Source: Amycolatopsis tolypomycina (GTDB lineage: Bacteria > Actinomycetota > Actinomycetes > Mycobacteriales > Pseudonocardiaceae). From it: a stretch of 64,000 bases of DNA. Below, piece after piece: positions 41,409-50,452 of the stretch. Both the position numbers and the translations under genes were made by a program. Below the pieces are notes generated by a model. The model was not told the origin of the DNA. It made no database searches and saw nothing but the letters and a program-made list of their open reading frames with translations. Numbering within the stretch: the stretch's first letter is position 1; each line of letters opens with the position of its first letter. The stretch lies in assembly GCF_900105945.1 (NCBI RefSeq), contig NZ_FNSO01000004.1:1550001-1614000 (forward strand), given 5' to 3'.

Positions 41409-43696
41409 TGCGGGATCTCGTGCTGGGCCTCCGGCTGGCCGTCGGGGGCGGCCGGATGTCCGGTGCGGCGCTGCTGCGCCTGGCGATGACCGCGTTCGGG
41501 ATCGCCCTCGCCGTCGCCGTGCTGCTGCCCGCCGCCGCGGTCCACCACCTGGTCGGCGCGCAGGCGGAGCGGGCGGCGGCGATCAAGCCGGTCACCGAGC
41601 CGCGGGCGGGCGTCGACCCGCTGCTGACCTACGACTGGCTGCCGTTGATCAGCGAGGAGGTCGTCAAGGTCACCGCGGTCGCGGCGACCGGGCCGGGCTC
41701 GCCGGTGCCGCCGGGCCTCGACCGGCTGCCCGCGCCGGGCGAGCTGCTCGTGTCGCCGGAGCTCGCGGCGAAGCTGGCGTCGGCCGGCGGCGGTACCTTG
41801 GCGGCCCACCTGCCGGGTCGCGTCGCCGGGCAGATCTCGTGGGAGGGCGTTTCCGACGCCGGTGACCTCACCGCGTACTACGGGGCGACGGCCGCCCAGG
41901 TCGAGGCCGAAGGCGACGAGGCCAACCGGGTCTACGCGTTCGGCCACCCCTACACCGGGGTCGGGCTGTCGGCGGCGATGCTGGCCTTCATCCTGCCGAT
42001 CGCGGCCGTCCTGCTGCTGCCGTTGCTGATCTTCGTGACCACCGCGTCGCGGATGGGCGCGGCGCAGCGGGAACGCCGGCTCGCCGCGCTGCGGCTGATC
42101 GGCCTCGACGCGCGGCAGGTCAAGCGGGTCGCGGCGGCGGAGGCGCTGGTCGGGGCGGTGATCGGGCTCGTGGCCGGCATCGGGTTGTTCGCCGTGCTGC
42201 GCACGTTCGTCGCGGACATCCTGCCCTTCGGCCTGCGGATCTTCCCGCAGGACTTCGTTCCGTCGTGGCCGCTGGCCGTGGTGGTCGTGCTGGTGGTGCC
42301 CGGGCTCGCGGTCGGCTCGGCGCTGTTCGGGCTGCGCCGCACCATCGTGGAACCGCTTGGCGTGGTCCGGCAGGGCAAACCGGTGCGGCGGCGGATGTGG
42401 TGGCGCTGGGCGATCACCGCGGTCGGCGTGCTGTTCCTGGCCGTCACCCTGGCGTTCGACCGCGGCGACGGCGACACCGCCGCCGGGCTGGCGCTCACGG
42501 CGGGCAGCGTGTTCCTGCTGGTGGGCGTGACGGCCCTGCTGCCGTGGCTGGTCGAGCGGCTCGTGGGGCTGCTGCACGGCGGTCCGCCGTCGTGGCAGCT
42601 CGCGATCCGGCGGCTGCAGCTGGACAGCGGCACGGCCAGCCGCGTGGTGTCCGGCCTGGTCGTCGTGCTGGCCGGCACGATCCTGACCCAGGGAGTAGTC
42701 ACGTCGCTGTCCGCCGCCGACCGGCACGTGACCGTCCCGGACGGCCTGGCCGCGGTGCCGGTCCGGGTGTCCACGGCCGCCGGGCACGAGGCCGAGGTCA
42801 CCAAGCTGGCGGGGGCCGTACCCGGGGTGACCGGGACGCACCCGGTCCGCACCATCGGGTTCCGGTCCGCAGCGGTGCGGACCTACGGCGCCGTCGGCGA
42901 CTGCGTGGCGCTCAAGGCGCGGGCGAACATCGGCGACTGCGCCGACGGCGACGTCTTCTACCTCGTGCCGGCGCCGGGCGCGACCGCCCCGGCCGGCCGG
43001 GTGCGCCTGCAGGGCTACGGCCGCGGCCGGACGGTCGACGGTCCGGAGTGGACACTGCCGTCCGGCATCAAAATCGTGGCGTCGGAAGAAATGTCGGGCG
43101 AAGACGGCAGCCTGCTCGTCACGCCGGGCGCGCTCGGCGGGCTCGCCCTGCCGGAGTCGACGGTCTCGGTCTACGTGTCGGGCGCCGGCCAACCGCAGGC
43201 GCTGAGCGACGCCGTGGCGCAGGCCCTGCAGCCGCTCGCGTGGAACGCCATGGTCACCAAGAGCGACTACTTCGGCGACTACCGCGCCCGGGACAGCCAG
43301 CTGGTGTCGAGCTTCCGTTCGGTGCTGATCACCGCGTCGCTGTTCGTGCTGGCGGTGGCCGCGATGAGCCTGCTCATGCTCTCGATCGAGCAGATCAGCG
43401 AACGGCGCCGGCCGCTCGCGGCACTGTCCGCGGCCGGCGTGCCGATCGGGGTGCTGGCCCGCGGGGCGCTGTGGCAGACGGGAATTCCGGTGGTCGTCGG
43501 CGTGGTGCTGGCCGTCGCGGCGGGACTCGGGCTGACCGCGCCGATCCTCCGCCTGGCGGACCGCCCGATGGTCATCGACGTCCCGGTGCTGCTCTCCCTG
43601 GCGGGCACGGCGGTGGTGGCGGTGCTGCTGGTGACCGCGCTGACGATGCCCCTGCTCCGGCAGGTGACCCGGTTGGACACCCTGCGTTCGGAATGA
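41405..43696 (+). CDS. ABC transporter permease, FtsX/MacB-like
   Basis: 763 residues: membrane segment near the N-terminus (LAMTAFGIALAVAVLLPAAAVHHL), an external domain (about 50-180), a block of three membrane helices (about 180-320, with ASRMGAAQRERRLAALRLIGLDARQVKRVAAAEALVGAVIGL), more helices around 335-390, a second external domain, and a C-terminal FtsX block (RSVLITASLFVLAVAAMSLLMLSIEQISERRRPLAALSAAGVP). The duplicated FtsX layout is typical of single-gene permeases that act as homodimers on peptides or lipids. ATG 41405 or 41408. Confidence 0.9.
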   Translation: MMRDLVLGLRLAVGGGRMSGAALLRLAMTAFGIALAVAVLLPAAAVHHLVGAQAERAAAIKPVTEPRAGVDPLLTYDWLPLISEEVVKVTAVAATGPGSPVPPGLDRLPAPGELLVSPELAAKLASAGGGTLAAHLPGRVAGQISWEGVSDAGDLTAYYGATAAQVEAEGDEANRVYAFGHPYTGVGLSAAMLAFILPIAAVLLLPLLIFVTTASRMGAAQRERRLAALRLIGLDARQVKRVAAAEALVGAVIGLVAGIGLFAVLRTFVADILPFGLRIFPQDFVPSWPLAVVVVLVVPGLAVGSALFGLRRTIVEPLGVVRQGKPVRRRMWWRWAITAVGVLFLAVTLAFDRGDGDTAAGLALTAGSVFLLVGVTALLPWLVERLVGLLHGGPPSWQLAIRRLQLDSGTASRVVSGLVVVLAGTILTQGVVTSLSAADRHVTVPDGLAAVPVRVSTAAGHEAEVTKLAGAVPGVTGTHPVRTIGFRSAAVRTYGAVGDCVALKARANIGDCADGDVFYLVPAPGATAPAGRVRLQGYGRGRTVDGPEWTLPSGIKIVASEEMSGEDGSLLVTPGALGGLALPESTVSVYVSGAGQPQALSDAVAQALQPLAWNAMVTKSDYFGDYRARDSQLVSSFRSVLITASLFVLAVAAMSLLMLSIEQISERRRPLAALSAAGVPIGVLARGALWQTGIPVVVGVVLAVAAGLGLTAPILRLADRPMVIDVPVLLSLAGTAVVAVLLVTALTMPLLRQVTRLDTLRSE

Positions 43697-43708
43697 GCGA
43701 CGCCGGAG

Positions 43709-43741
43709 GCCCGTGCGGTGCCGGCCATGCACCGCACGGGC
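43709..43741. terminator. Bidirectional terminator after the ABC exporter operon
   Basis: GCCCGTGCGGTG (43709-43720) and CACCGCACGGGC (43730-43741) form a perfect 12-bp stem with a 9-base loop between the converging exporter and FAH-family genes. Confidence 0.88.
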
Positions 43742-43780
43742 GCGTTGCGCGCCAACCCTTCCGGCGCCGAGCGTGCGAGC

Positions 43781-44656
43781 TCAGCGTGCGGCGAGCGCGC
43801 GGCGCACCTCGTCCGCGCCCGTCACCACGGGAGAGCGCAGCGAGCCGACCTCGTCGATCTCGATCTCGACCACGTCCCCCAGGTGCAGTCCGAGGTCGAG
43901 TCCCGGAACGACGGACGTGCCGGTCGAGAGCACGGCGCCGTCGGGGAAGTCGTTGTCCCGCCACAGGTACTCGACCAGCTCGGCCGGTTCGCGGTTGAGC
44001 TGGGCGGTACTGGCTTCGCCGGCGAACACCTCGTGCCCGTCGCGCAGGATGCGCATGCGGAGGCCGAGCGAAAGCGGGTCCGGCACCTCCCACGCCGGGC
44101 GCACCCGCGCCGACACCGCGCACGAACCGGTGTAGATCTTGGCCTGCGGCAGGTACAGCGGGTTCTCGCCTTCGATGCTGCGGGAGCTGACGTCGTCGAC
44201 CACCACGTACCCGGCGGTTTCCCCGTCGGCCGTCAGCACCAGGCCGAGTTCCGGCTCCGGCACGTTGTTGGCGGAATCGACGCGGATGGCGATCGGCTCG
44301 CCGTCGGTGACCACGCGCCACGCGGCCGACTTGAAGAACAGCTCCGGACGCTTCGCCCGGTACACCCGCGCGTAGACGTCCTCGTCGGCGCTTTCCTCGC
44401 GGCGGGCCTCCTCCGACCGCAGGTAGGTCACCCCGGCGGCCCACACCTCCATCCGCCCGTCCAGCGGCGGCAGCAGGCGCACCCCGCCCGCGGCCACCGG
44501 CTCCCCGGCGGCCTCGGCGAGCTCCCGGATCTCCGCCACGGGACGGCGCAGCAGGTCACCCATCGACGCCACCGCGAGCGGTCGCAGCTGTTCGCCGGTG
44601 AGCAACCCGACTCCGGTGGTGCCGGTTCCGTCGGCGAATCGCACCAGGTGACTCAA
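43781..44656 (-). CDS. Fumarylacetoacetate hydrolase (FAH) family protein
   Basis: 291 residues. Metal-binding acids are visible in VPEPELGLVLTADGETAGYVVVDDVSSRSIEG, and the following NPLYLPQAKIYTGSCAVSARVRP is the family's substrate region. FAH-family members hydrolyse or decarboxylate diketo acids or hydrate 2-keto-pentonates, so it may act in sugar-acid or aromatic breakdown. The start is TTG at 44656, with AGGAGG six bases upstream; a longer frame exists but lacks a ribosome-binding site. The small MFS-like gene ends 47 bases upstream. Confidence 0.87.
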   Translation of the reverse strand: MSHLVRFADGTGTTGVGLLTGEQLRPLAVASMGDLLRRPVAEIRELAEAAGEPVAAGGVRLLPPLDGRMEVWAAGVTYLRSEEARREESADEDVYARVYRAKRPELFFKSAAWRVVTDGEPIAIRVDSANNVPEPELGLVLTADGETAGYVVVDDVSSRSIEGENPLYLPQAKIYTGSCAVSARVRPAWEVPDPLSLGLRMRILRDGHEVFAGEASTAQLNREPAELVEYLWRDNDFPDGAVLSTGTSVVPGLDLGLHLGDVVEIEIDEVGSLRSPVVTGADEVRRALAAR

Positions 44657-44703
44657 CGGGGACCTCCTCGTTCGGAACCGAACCTGCGGAGTGCCCGTCC
44701 AGG

Positions 44704-45348
44704 TTACGGGTACGGCGGGCCGTTCGGGACGGGCGGGACCGGGCGCTTGGCCGAGGTGAGCCCGGCGATGCCGATCACCGCGTTGACGACGAGCGCGGCC
44801 AGCAGGAACGGGATCGTGGCCAGCTGGACCAGCCGGAACCCCAGCGCTTCGGAGATCAGCCGGCCGACGACCGGCCCGAGCAGCAGGGCGAGCACGGCGA
44901 GGGCGGCGGTCAGGCCGGTGACCACGCCGCGGCGTTCCCGGAGTTTCGTGATCAGCGCGACGGTGGTCCCGGCGGCCGCGCCGGTGCCGAGACCCGCGAA
45001 GGCGCGGCCGGCCAGCAGGAGCGTGCCGTCGTTGGCGAAGGCGGCCAGCAGGACGCCGAGGAACAGGGCGACGAGCGCGGAGATCGCCACCGCCGTGGGG
45101 AAGCGGGGGCCGAGCACGAGCCCGGCGGGCACCGTGAGGGCCGCGCCGACCAGGTAGGCGACCAGGCCGATCAGGAGGAGGCTCTGGCCGGACAGGTCGA
45201 ACGCGCGCTGGATTTCGGACCCGCCGTCGAACCGGTAGATCGCGGTCAGCGCGAACAATCCGATCAGCGCGGCGAACCCGGGCCCGGACACCTGCCACCA
45301 GGCCGGCGCGGCAACGGGCCGAGTGACAGGCGGAGGCGTCACGTGCAT
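44704..45348 (-). CDS. Half-length MFS-like membrane protein
   Basis: 214 residues with about six membrane helices. The stretch GRAFAGLGTGAAAGTTVALITKLRERRGVVTGLTAALAVLALLLGPVVGRLISEALGFRLVQ reads like the helix 4 to helix 6 region of a major facilitator transporter, with the basic loop after it. Only one six-helix half is present, so it may pair with itself or be a remnant. It starts 4 bases after the small membrane protein gene and so belongs to the same transcript. Confidence 0.65.
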   Translation of the reverse strand: MHVTPPPVTRPVAAPAWWQVSGPGFAALIGLFALTAIYRFDGGSEIQRAFDLSGQSLLLIGLVAYLVGAALTVPAGLVLGPRFPTAVAISALVALFLGVLLAAFANDGTLLLAGRAFAGLGTGAAAGTTVALITKLRERRGVVTGLTAALAVLALLLGPVVGRLISEALGFRLVQLATIPFLLAALVVNAVIGIAGLTSAKRPVPPVPNGPPYP

Positions 45349-45352
45349 GCGC

Positions 45353-45697
45353 TCACCGTACGGTGAGCCAGCCGAGGGCGGGAACCACGATCAGCAGCGC
45401 GACCGCGATCCAGTAGGCCGGCGCGTTCAGCTTCGGGGCGCGGAAGGCGAACAGCGCGTTCAGGCCGAAGACGACGAGTCCCGTGCACACCAGCGCGACG
45501 AGGCCGAGCCCGATCACGAAACCCGCGCCTTCGTCGATCACCGTCGGGTCGCGTTGGGCCCAGCCCAGCTCGCCCGCGGTGACCTGGAGCGCCAGCAGCG
45601 CCAACGCGACCGGGTAGGCGCACGGGATCGCCAGCAGCAGGTTGAGGGGGACGCCGATGAGCCAGACCTGGCGTGGGTGGAGCGTGCGACGGGCCAC
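45353..45697 (-). CDS. Small three-helix membrane protein
   Basis: 114 residues from GTG 45697 (ARRTLHPRQVWL). Membrane segments at about 11-36, 57-85 and 92-113; the loop after the first holds ELGWAQRDPTVIDEGAG. I do not recognise the family. The start is weakly supported, with no good ribosome-binding site, and an ATG at 45796 in the same frame is possible. It ends 4 bases before the MFS-like gene. Confidence 0.55.
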   Translation of the reverse strand: MARRTLHPRQVWLIGVPLNLLLAIPCAYPVALALLALQVTAGELGWAQRDPTVIDEGAGFVIGLGLVALVCTGLVVFGLNALFAFRAPKLNAPAYWIAVALLIVVPALGWLTVR

Positions 45698-45821
45698 GCC
45701 GCCATCATGGCGGCCGGATCGGGCGGGTGGTGGGCGTTCGACGGATTCACCGAGGCGGCGCGGGAAACGAGTGTTGACGACGGTGACCGCGGTCACCTAA
45801 CCTCACGAAAGTCTCCTCGGG

Positions 45822-45835
45822 TTGAATCGTTTCAA
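45822..45835 (+). promoter_or_regulatory. LacI-type operator upstream of the rhamnosidase
   Basis: TTGAATCGTTTCAA has a CG centre and matches its complement at 6 of 7 positions per half, the pattern of LacI-family operators. It ends 20 bases before the GTG start of the GH78 gene. Neither LacI-like gene in the window is adjacent, so the regulator may be elsewhere. Confidence 0.5.
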
Positions 45836-45854
45836 TTCTCAGTTCGGAGTAGCC

Positions 45855-48800
45855 GTGGCCTTCAGGCAGCGCCGCACGAAAGCCCACCGTCCCGTAGTCA
45901 AGCTGCTGGCCGTCGTCCTGCTGGGGCTCGCGTTCCTGCCGGGAACGTCGGCCGCGGCTCCGGGTGGCGGCACAGCCACCGTCGACGGGCTCACCACGAA
46001 CGGCCGCAGCAACCCGCTGGGGATTCCCGGTGCCGCCCCGGTTTTCGGGTGGCAGATCTCCGCCGCCCGCCGGGCCGTGACGCAGACCGCCTACGAAGTC
46101 GAGGTCGGGCGGTCGCCGCAGGCCGCCGACGGGTGGCGCTCCGGCCGGGTCAGGTCGGCGCAGCAGGTCGATGTCGCCTACGGCGGTCCCGCGCTCGCCG
46201 CCGGCACGCGGTACTTCTGGCGCGTGCGGATCTGGGACGACCGGGGCACGCCGAGCCGCTGGAGCGCGCCGGCCTGGTTCGAAACCGGCCTGCTCAGCGC
46301 GGGCGACTGGGGTTCGGCCGCCTGGATCGGCAGGCCCGCTCCGGCCTACGACCAGTGGACCGACTACACCGTCACGGAAACCTTCCGGCTCGGCAGCGTC
46401 GCCTTCGGGACCTTCCTGCGCGCGCGGGACGTCGACAACGCCTACATGTGGCAGCTCAACGTCGGCGACTCCGCGACGTCGGTGCCGATGCTGCGGCCGC
46501 ACCGCCGGCTCGACGGCGGCTACGCGGTGCTGGCCGAAGTGGACCTGCGGCCGTTCGGGTTCACCCGGGCCGGCCTGCTGGCCGGGACGCACACCGTTTC
46601 CTACACCGTCGAAGGCACCACCGTCCGGACCACATTGGACGGTGTCGTCGTCGACACGCGCACCGCGGCGGACTTCCCGAGCGGGCGGGCCGGCCTGCGC
46701 ACCTACGGGACGGAGTCGGTGACCGTGCGGAAGTTCACCGTCACCAGGCCGGACGGCACCGTGCTGGCGGATCCCGAATTCGCCGTGCCCAACCCGTTCA
46801 CCGGCGGCAGCGTCGCCGACGGCGAACTGACCGTCACCGGGAACACCGACGCCCTGCTGGCCGGCCGTGACTCGTACGAACCGCTGCTGCGGACGTCGTT
46901 CGCGACCACGCCGGGCAAGCGCGTGGCGCAGGCGCGGGTCTACGCGTCGGCGCACGGCGTCTACCAGCTCACGCTCAACGGCCGCAAGGTCGGCGACCAG
47001 TACCTCGCCCCGGGCTACACCGAGTACGCCCGGCGCATCCAGTCCCAGACCTACGACGTCACCGGTCTCGTCCGGGCGGGCGCGAACGGGTTCGGCGCGG
47101 CACTGGGCGACGGCTGGTGGGCCGGGAAGATCGGCCTCGCCGGCAAGGGGCAGTACGGCACCGACCTGGCGCTCGTCGCGCGGCTGAAGATCACCTACAC
47201 CGACGGCAGCACGCAGTGGGTCGACACGACGCCGTCGTGGAAGTGGCGCGCCGGCCCGTTCGCGGCCACCGACAACCAGCTCGGCGAGACCTACGACGCG
47301 CGGCTCGAGCAGCCGGGCTGGGCGGACGCCGGGTTCGACGACTCGGCGTGGGCGCCGGTGGTCGTGCGGCCCTCGGACACGGCCAAGCTGGCGCCGCAGC
47401 CGGACGAGCCGGTGCGGGAAACCCATGTCCTGGCCACGAAAGCCGTGTCGACGCCGGCGCCGGGCGTGACCGTCTACGACCTGGGCCAGAACATGGTCGG
47501 CGTGGCCCGGGTGAAGATCACCGGCAAGGCCGGCGACACGGTCCGGCTCCGGCACGCCGAGGTGCTCAACCCGGACGGCACGCCGTACGTGGCGAACCTG
47601 CGGGCCGCGACGGCGACCGACTACTACCGGTTCGCTCACGACGGCACGATCACCTACCAGCCGACGTTCACCCAGCACGGCTTCCGCTACGTCGAGGTCA
47701 CCGGGCTCGCCACCCCGCCGACCGCCGCCGACGTCCAGGGCGTCGTGTGGGGTTCGGACCTGCGCCGCACCGGCACCCTGGGCACGTCCGACGGCATGCT
47801 GAACCAGCTGCTGAGCAACGTCGCCTGGGGCGCGCGCGGCAACTTCCTCTCGATCCCCACCGACACCCCGGCGCGCGACGAGCGGCTGGGCTGGACCGGC
47901 GACATCAACATCTTCGCGCCGACCGCGAGCTACCTGAGCGACATGCGGGCGTTCCTCGGGAAGTGGTTGACCGACGTGCGGGACGAGCAGAAGCCCACCG
48001 GGTCCATCCCGGCGGTCGTCCCGTCCACGAACGGCGCGTTCGACGAGAGCGGCGTCGGCTGGGAAGACGCGCTCATCACCGTGCCGTACGCCCTGTGGCA
48101 CGCCTATGGCGACGCCCAGGTGCTGCGCGACAACTACGACGCGATGAGCCGGTTCTTCGCCTACGCCCGGGCGAGCGCCGGGCCGGACAACCTCGAGACC
48201 GGGCGGCTGACGTTCTTCACCAACGGCTGGCTGAACCTCGACGACCCGTCCGACCAGGGCGTGCTCGGGACCGCGATCTGGGCCCAGGACGTCCGGATGA
48301 TGGCGGAAATGGCGGCGGCGGTCGGCCGGGCCGCCGAAGCGGCCGAGTACACCAAGCTCCACGACGACGTCCGCGCCGCGTTCACCAAGGCGTACGTGGC
48401 CGCGGACGGGACGGTGCTCGGCAACTCGCAGACCGGGTACGCGCTGGCCCTCGGCATGGAGCTGATCACCGACCCGGCGTTGCGAGCCAGGGCGGGGGAG
48501 AAGTACGTGGCGAAGCTCGCTCAGAGCGGCAACCACCTCAAGACCGGGTTCATCGGGACGCCGTGGCTGCTGCCGGCGCTGACGAACATCGGCCGCGACG
48601 ACCTCGCCTACACGCTGCTGTCCAAAAAGGACTACCCGTCGTGGGGCTACGAGATCGGCAAGGGCGCCACCACCGTCTGGGAACGCTGGAACTCCATCCA
48701 GCCCGACGGCACCTTCGGCCCGGTGGACATGAACTCGTTCAACCACTACGCCTACGGCGCGGTCGCCGACTGGATGCACCGGAACATCGGCGGGATCCGG

Positions 48801-49118
48801 ATCGCCGACGCCGGCTACCGCAAGAGTGTGCTCGAGCCGCACCTCGGCGGCGGGCTCACCCACGCCGAGGGCGCCATCGACACGGTCTACGGGCGGTTGT
48901 CGAACGCGTGGGCCGTCACCGGCGACGCGGTGACGATGACCGTGACCGTGCCGGCCGGCACCACCGCCGAAGTGGTGGTCCCGGCGGGGAACGTCACCGA
49001 GTCGGGCAAGCCGGTGCGCTGGGCGCCGGGCGTTTCGAGCGTGACGTACGACGCGGGCAAGAAGGCCACCGTCGTGGTCGTCGGGTCGGGGACCTACCGC
49101 TTCCGGGCGTCGAGGTAG
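45855..49118 (+). CDS. Secreted GH78 alpha-L-rhamnosidase
   Basis: 1087 residues with signal peptide (VVKLLAVVLLGLAFLPGTSAAA). The usual Bac_rhamnosid order is present: N-terminal fibronectin-like sandwich (TTNGRSNPLGIPGAAPVFGWQI, RVRIWDD), an inserted LamG-like or carbohydrate-binding module (about 165-315), the alpha-L-rhamnosidase N domain (YASAHGVYQLTLNGRKVGDQYLAPGYTEY), and the (alpha/alpha)6 barrel with acidic motif DTPARDERLGWTGDI. The C-terminal beta domain follows. It removes rhamnose from plant or microbial glycans outside the cell. GTG 45855 has GGAG five bases upstream. The 3' end overlaps the convergent membrane gene by 25 bases. Confidence 0.93.
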   Translation: MAFRQRRTKAHRPVVKLLAVVLLGLAFLPGTSAAAPGGGTATVDGLTTNGRSNPLGIPGAAPVFGWQISAARRAVTQTAYEVEVGRSPQAADGWRSGRVRSAQQVDVAYGGPALAAGTRYFWRVRIWDDRGTPSRWSAPAWFETGLLSAGDWGSAAWIGRPAPAYDQWTDYTVTETFRLGSVAFGTFLRARDVDNAYMWQLNVGDSATSVPMLRPHRRLDGGYAVLAEVDLRPFGFTRAGLLAGTHTVSYTVEGTTVRTTLDGVVVDTRTAADFPSGRAGLRTYGTESVTVRKFTVTRPDGTVLADPEFAVPNPFTGGSVADGELTVTGNTDALLAGRDSYEPLLRTSFATTPGKRVAQARVYASAHGVYQLTLNGRKVGDQYLAPGYTEYARRIQSQTYDVTGLVRAGANGFGAALGDGWWAGKIGLAGKGQYGTDLALVARLKITYTDGSTQWVDTTPSWKWRAGPFAATDNQLGETYDARLEQPGWADAGFDDSAWAPVVVRPSDTAKLAPQPDEPVRETHVLATKAVSTPAPGVTVYDLGQNMVGVARVKITGKAGDTVRLRHAEVLNPDGTPYVANLRAATATDYYRFAHDGTITYQPTFTQHGFRYVEVTGLATPPTAADVQGVVWGSDLRRTGTLGTSDGMLNQLLSNVAWGARGNFLSIPTDTPARDERLGWTGDINIFAPTASYLSDMRAFLGKWLTDVRDEQKPTGSIPAVVPSTNGAFDESGVGWEDALITVPYALWHAYGDAQVLRDNYDAMSRFFAYARASAGPDNLETGRLTFFTNGWLNLDDPSDQGVLGTAIWAQDVRMMAEMAAAVGRAAEAAEYTKLHDDVRAAFTKAYVAADGTVLGNSQTGYALALGMELITDPALRARAGEKYVAKLAQSGNHLKTGFIGTPWLLPALTNIGRDDLAYTLLSKKDYPSWGYEIGKGATTVWERWNSIQPDGTFGPVDMNSFNHYAYGAVADWMHRNIGGIRIADAGYRKSVLEPHLGGGLTHAEGAIDTVYGRLSNAWAVTGDAVTMTVTVPAGTTAEVVVPAGNVTESGKPVRWAPGVSSVTYDAGKKATVVVVGSGTYRFRASR

Positions 49119-50263
49119 AGGTCCCTGGCCACGAGGCTGACGGCCAGGTGGTCGGCGAGCGGGTCGAAGAAGGCGGTGCGGTACTTGGCGTCGGTCACCG
49201 TCGAGGCGGCGAAGTACAGGCCGGAGAACGCGGCGATGAACAGGGAGACCTGCAGCAGCTCCTCCGGCACGGGCAGCTGGATGCCGAATAGGGTGCCACT
49301 GGCCGGGTCGCGGCCGATCCAGGCCTTGATCACCGAGTGCTGGATCGCGATGATCCCGAAGGCCACGAAGAAGACGAAGACGAGCGTGGCGAGCACGAGG
49401 GTCTGCAGCACCTGGGTCAGCACCAGGACGAGGACCATGTTCGCGCGTTCGAGCTTCGTGAGCGGGAGGCGTTCGGCGGGGACGTCGCCGGCCAGGAAGG
49501 GCGCCAGCGGGGTTTCGCGCAGCTTGTCGAGGCCGACCGGGGCGGTGCGCGACTGGGTCAGCGTCGTCACTTCGGCCTTGAGCATCGCGAGCAGGAACAC
49601 CACGGCGACCACGGCGAAGAGCCCGACGACCAGCCACATCCGCTGCCGCGGCAGGGCGGCGCCGACCTGCCAGATCTCGGTGGTGAAGAACCCGAAGACG
49701 GTGAACAGCAGGAGCAGCGGGAGTACCCGGCTGGTCAGCTCGCCCAGCAGCCGGAGCTGGCGGAACGCGGCCCGCAGCGCCCAGCCGACGATCGAGCCGA
49801 CCCCGACGAACGCGGCCGCGAACAGCCCGGCCAGGATCGCCGCCTGCGCCACCAGGCCGAACGGCAGCGAGCCGTCTTCGAGCAGCCATTCGGCGATCGG
49901 CACGACGACCACGAACCCGGTCGCCATGACCGCCGCCGGCACGTCCCCGCCGCGGTCGACCAGCTTGCGCCGCACCCACCGCGCGGTGAGCCAGGAGCTC
50001 AGGCCGGGGACGACGACCAGGCCCAGCAGCAGGCCGCCGTATCCCAGCGCGAAGAGGTCGTCGTCCAGCAGCCGGTCGAAGTCGGCGTCCGTCTGGCCGT
50101 CCACGGCGTTCAGCACGGCGGTCAGCAGCTGCCAGGCGGCGATGAAGACGACCGCCGGGGTGGTGCGGACGAGCAGGTGCGCCGGGCGCCCCCGCACGAC
50201 GGCGGGCAGCCCGCGCCGCCGGAACCACTGCTCGACGGCTTCGACGCCGCGTTCGTCCGCCAT
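49094..50263 (-). CDS. Multispanning membrane protein of unknown function
   Basis: 389 residues with about eight hydrophobic segments (for example AVVFIAAWQLLTAVLNAV, LFALGYGGLLLGLVVVPGL, VLPLLLLFTVFGFF, MWLVVGLFAVVAVVFLLA, VLQTLVLATLVFVFFVAFGII). The cytoplasmic N-terminus is MADERGVEAVEQWFRRRGLPAVVRGR and the tail reads TVTDAKYRTAFFDPLADHLAVSLVARDLYLDAR. I do not recognise a named function. ATG 50263 has AGGAGG eight bases upstream. Convergent with the GH78 gene and divergent from the serine hydrolase; the 189-bp gap to that gene shows no clear site. Confidence 0.75.
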   Translation of the reverse strand: MADERGVEAVEQWFRRRGLPAVVRGRPAHLLVRTTPAVVFIAAWQLLTAVLNAVDGQTDADFDRLLDDDLFALGYGGLLLGLVVVPGLSSWLTARWVRRKLVDRGGDVPAAVMATGFVVVVPIAEWLLEDGSLPFGLVAQAAILAGLFAAAFVGVGSIVGWALRAAFRQLRLLGELTSRVLPLLLLFTVFGFFTTEIWQVGAALPRQRMWLVVGLFAVVAVVFLLAMLKAEVTTLTQSRTAPVGLDKLRETPLAPFLAGDVPAERLPLTKLERANMVLVLVLTQVLQTLVLATLVFVFFVAFGIIAIQHSVIKAWIGRDPASGTLFGIQLPVPEELLQVSLFIAAFSGLYFAASTVTDAKYRTAFFDPLADHLAVSLVARDLYLDARKR

Positions 50264-50452
50264 CTTCGCCTCCTGGTCCGGCGCGGCCGCCGCGGGGATG
50301 CTAGCGCGGCGCCGGGACGCCGGGCGGGGGACCTCGCGCTCGTGTCCGCCCGGTGTGAGCCAGGTCATGGTTGAGGTTGACCCGAGGTCAGGGTCGAAGC
50401 TCGGTGCAGCGGCCGGCAGCAGCCCGGCACCCGATCCGAGGAGCGCGCGACG

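Noticed and set aside
45747..50228. 1493-codon open frame on the minus strand opposite the rhamnosidase
   Set aside because: It is antisense to the GH78 gene, has Arg/Pro/Gly/Ala-rich low-complexity translation and no domain; long antisense frames are expected at this GC content.
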